From CAZEAN01 sp964510225 (GTDB lineage: Bacteria > Planctomycetota > Planctomycetia > Isosphaerales > Isosphaeraceae), in assembly GCA_964510225.1 (NCBI GenBank), contig CAZEAN010000010.1, positions 1 to 64,000 of the forward strand: 64,000 nt of DNA. The letters are read 5' to 3'. A model generated the notes under the pieces. That model worked only from the letters and a program-made list of their open reading frames with translations, did not search any database and was not told where the DNA came from. A program made the translations under genes and the position numbers. Of the stretch, positions 62,235-64,000 are shown piece by piece. The first letter of the stretch is position 1. Each line of letters begins with the position of its first letter.

Positions 62235-64000
62235 TCAGCTCTCTTGGTCACCGTCGACGTCGGACCAGAACCAACGTGGTCCGAGCAATCGGGTCCCTGG
62301 GCCAAGGTCTAAATCAAGATCCTCGAAAGCCAGACGCAGCGCTTGATCCCGAGAACGGAGCAGATACGCTTCCGCGGTCTCCACGCGATAGACTGCCAGC
62401 TCCGTCACCCCGTCACCGTCGTGATCAGCCGGACCGGGATCATCCTCAGGCGAGCCGAACGCCTGGTCGATTGCACCGCCGCTGGAGAGGATCGCGAACC
62501 AGTGCGCAGCCCCCGGAATAATCTCACTTTCTCGGAGATAGATGGCGGGGTCAGCCTTCCCGTCCCCATCGTAATCGCCAGGGATCGCCATATCTCCCGA
62601 GACGTCGAAGGCCTGATCGATCACACCACCACCGGAGAGAATCGCGAACCAGTGTGAACCTCCCTGCTCAAGGTCACTTTCCTGGCGGTAAACACCCAGG
62701 TCGGTCACCCCATCGCCGTCATAATCCGCCGGTACCGCTTCATCACCATCAGCGCCAAACGGATTGTTGAAAACACCGCCACCGGAAAGAACTACAAACC
62801 AGTGGGCAGCGTCCGGAACGAGATCACTCACTCGACGGTAGACACCCAAGTCGGTCACCCCTTCGCCATCATAATCCGCTGGTACCGCTTCATCACCTGC
62901 AGCACCGAACGGTTGGTTGATCACACCGCCACCGGAGAGAACGACGAACCAGTGGGCAGCGTCCGGCACGAAGTCGCTGACGGGTCGGTAAACACCGAGG
63001 TCGGTCACCCCATCGCCATCGTAATCTCCCGGAATCGCGATATCACCTGGGGCACCGAAATGGAGAGTCTCCTGTTCTCCATCCGCGTAGGTGATAACCC
63101 AGTTGGCCGAGTCCGGATCGAAGACGAGGAGATCTGCACGACGATCACCATCGGCGTCGAAGTACCGAGAAGCTGAGCCTACCGATGCAGGATCGTCGCC
63201 ATAGAGGGTGTCATAAATGTATGAACGATAGAGAAAGCCAGGGTAATTCATCGATTGCAGGTAGTCGATCGTGCCATCGGGAAGTACCTCAATCGTCTGC
63301 CTGACACCGATTCCGGGCGTAAAAACAAAGTTCCCATTGGACAGTTGCTGCGCACTCCCAACTGCTCGTGCGTACACGCCTAGATCGGCGTTGAGCACGA
63401 GTGTAGCCTCCATGGTCTCCTCATCGAGGAGAAAGGCTTGCCCGCGACTATTCGCATCCGGGTTCTCACTCTGTCGCGTGTTCCCGTTATCAAAGAGCAA
63501 GAGCGTGTTGTCGTCGATGTACTGTGCATCGTGCTGGTGAGTGAACCATGGGTAGGGATCAGAGGAATTGATCGTAAAATCCCCGTCCGGTCCCAACCGC
63601 CAGACCACGTCACCGTCGCCGGTCCCGTTGGCATAATCAATCTTGATCACCCAATCAAGCGAACGCACAGAGATCACCAGGTTGGCGTCCAAGGGTGACC
63701 AGCCGATGGAGTTCGAATGCAACCAGTCTTCCGGACCTTCGCCCTGGGTAGGAAGGCGGTTGGTGTCAAGCCAATCAAACGCGTCCCAGACCCAATCCAA
63801 CTCCAAGTTTTCGTTGAAAACGAGAACCATGTCGCCGATGTACTCGGTAGGAGTGCCGTCGAGATCGACGGTCCGTTCAGTTCCGCCCAAGACTGCAGTA
63901 TGCCCGTTGGGCAAACGCAGGAGATCGTGGTGGAACCAGAGGATTGGCTCGTGTCCTAACGCTTCTAGTTTTTCGTTAGTCGCAGCAACATTCGTTTCCC
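62235..64000 (-). CDS. Arylsulfotransferase (ASST)-like protein with C-terminal FG-GAP/VCBS repeats (partial, start outside window)
   Basis: The frame is open through the right edge, where it reads HEPILWFHHDLLRLPNGH, so the N-terminus is missing. At least 587 codons are seen. The region up to about nt 63200 matches ASST/arylsulfate sulfotransferase-type propellers: HHDLLRLPNGHTAVLGG, DWLHSNSIGWSPLDANLVIS, WFTHQHDAQYIDDNTLLLFDNG (conserved His) and LSNGNFVFTPG. Such enzymes move sulfate between phenolic acceptors, or the fold may serve another role. Then follow repeats with calcium-binding DxDGDG loops (DGDGVTDLGVY), four of them exactly 50 residues long. It is probably exported. The last 70 residues (YLLRSRDQALRLAF) appear distinct. 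Confidence 0.87.
   Translation of the reverse strand, partial: ETNVAATNEKLEALGHEPILWFHHDLLRLPNGHTAVLGGTERTVDLDGTPTEYIGDMVLVFNENLELDWVWDAFDWLDTNRLPTQGEGPEDWLHSNSIGWSPLDANLVISVRSLDWVIKIDYANGTGDGDVVWRLGPDGDFTINSSDPYPWFTHQHDAQYIDDNTLLLFDNGNTRQSENPDANSRGQAFLLDEETMEATLVLNADLGVYARAVGSAQQLSNGNFVFTPGIGVRQTIEVLPDGTIDYLQSMNYPGFLYRSYIYDTLYGDDPASVGSASRYFDADGDRRADLLVFDPDSANWVITYADGEQETLHFGAPGDIAIPGDYDGDGVTDLGVYRPVSDFVPDAAHWFVVLSGGGVINQPFGAAGDEAVPADYDGEGVTDLGVYRRVSDLVPDAAHWFVVLSGGGVFNNPFGADGDEAVPADYDGDGVTDLGVYRQESDLEQGGSHWFAILSGGGVIDQAFDVSGDMAIPGDYDGDGKADPAIYLRESEIIPGAAHWFAILSSGGAIDQAFGSPEDDPGPADHDGDGVTELAVYRVETAEAYLLRSRDQALRLAFEDLDLDLGPGTRLLGPRWFWSDVDGDQES
62445..63044 (-). repeat. Four in-register 150-bp coding repeats (50-residue FG-GAP-like units)
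   Basis: Within the arylsulfotransferase-like gene four units of exactly 150 bp run from 63044 to 62445. Each encodes GDxAxPxDYDGxG ... AHWFxxLSGGG ... or a close variant, beginning at nt 63044, 62894, 62744 and 62594. Degenerate units flank both sides. The middle units are most alike, as expected for recent unequal duplication. Confidence 0.9.

Noticed and set aside
1..64000. CRISPR arrays, rRNA genes, prophage and SRP RNA
   Set aside because: No short direct-repeat arrays with spacers, rRNA signatures, phage genes or SRP RNA core were seen on either strand.

Overview
The window looks like a chromosomal segment from a member of the Planctomycetota, probably an aquatic one. The reasons are a DUF1559 pilin-like protein with a type IV N-terminal signal, three formylglycine sulfatases, a PEP-CTERM-anchored protein, a dockerin- and Calx-beta-bearing surface protein, a Pkn-type Ser/Thr kinase with the planctomycete N-terminal extension, a FAS1/ECF sigma/RskA cluster, an aryl-sulfotransferase with FG-GAP repeats, and a very small mono-haem cytochrome. 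GC content looks moderate. GTG and TTG starts are common, and several are fixed by good Shine-Dalgarno sequences.

Layout. 1-7.6 kb (minus): the N-terminal 1,792 codons of a giant secreted Calx-beta/lamin-tail/dockerin/RTX-like protein, then a PEP-CTERM endonuclease/exonuclease/phosphatase protein. 8.1-9.8 kb (plus): DUF1559 protein and a small lipoprotein. 9.87-10.36 kb: a decayed ISAzo13-family transposase fragment on the minus strand. 10.6-14.3 kb (plus): a sulfatase-esterase fusion tightly followed by a second sulfatase. 14.5-21.7 kb: an acyltransferase with ankyrin repeats inserted between its membrane helices, an unknown membrane protein, and a minus-strand cassette DUF3604 -> PPIC-type isomerase -> HupE/UreJ-like membrane protein. 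22-32.6 kb (plus): pyruvate carboxylase, an RsmG-SpoU methyltransferase fusion, a HEAT-like secreted protein, NDH-2, family-4 uracil-DNA glycosylase and a third sulfatase. 32.7-38.4 kb (minus): ATP-grasp ligase, MarC-like protein, thioredoxin-fold secreted protein, Ffh. 38.5-44.4 kb: DUF695/RraB-like protein, a large BNR/sortilin-like secreted protein, and an HAD phosphatase next to an archaeal-type sn-glycerol-1-phosphate dehydrogenase homologue. 44.4-51.8 kb: FAS1 proteins, a Ser/Thr kinase, and an operon FAS1 -> ECF sigma -> RskA-like anti-sigma -> LRR lipoprotein. 51.8-64 kb: tRNA-Leu(CAA), glutamine synthetase, a CDGSH/4Fe-4S/CDGSH/Rieske/ThDP fusion enzyme, small cytochrome c, LspA, an SDR, a DJ-1/PfpI protein, a BlaR1-BlaI pair, and the C-terminal part of an arylsulfotransferase-like protein ending in 50-residue repeats.

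How the genes work together. Housekeeping functions (Ffh, LspA, GlnA, Pyc, NDH-2, UDG, RsmG/SpoU, tRNA-Leu) are mixed with planctomycete accessory functions: sulfated-glycan breakdown, cell-surface proteins and envelope-stress-type regulation. There is no prophage, no CRISPR array and no intact insertion sequence. The most unusual items are the five-domain Fe-S/ThDP fusion, the ankyrin-split acyltransferase, the DUF3604 cassette, the G1P dehydrogenase/HAD pair and the BlaR1 protein with a concanavalin-like C-terminal domain in place of a penicillin-binding domain. All calls come from reading translations and motifs by eye; no database search was run.
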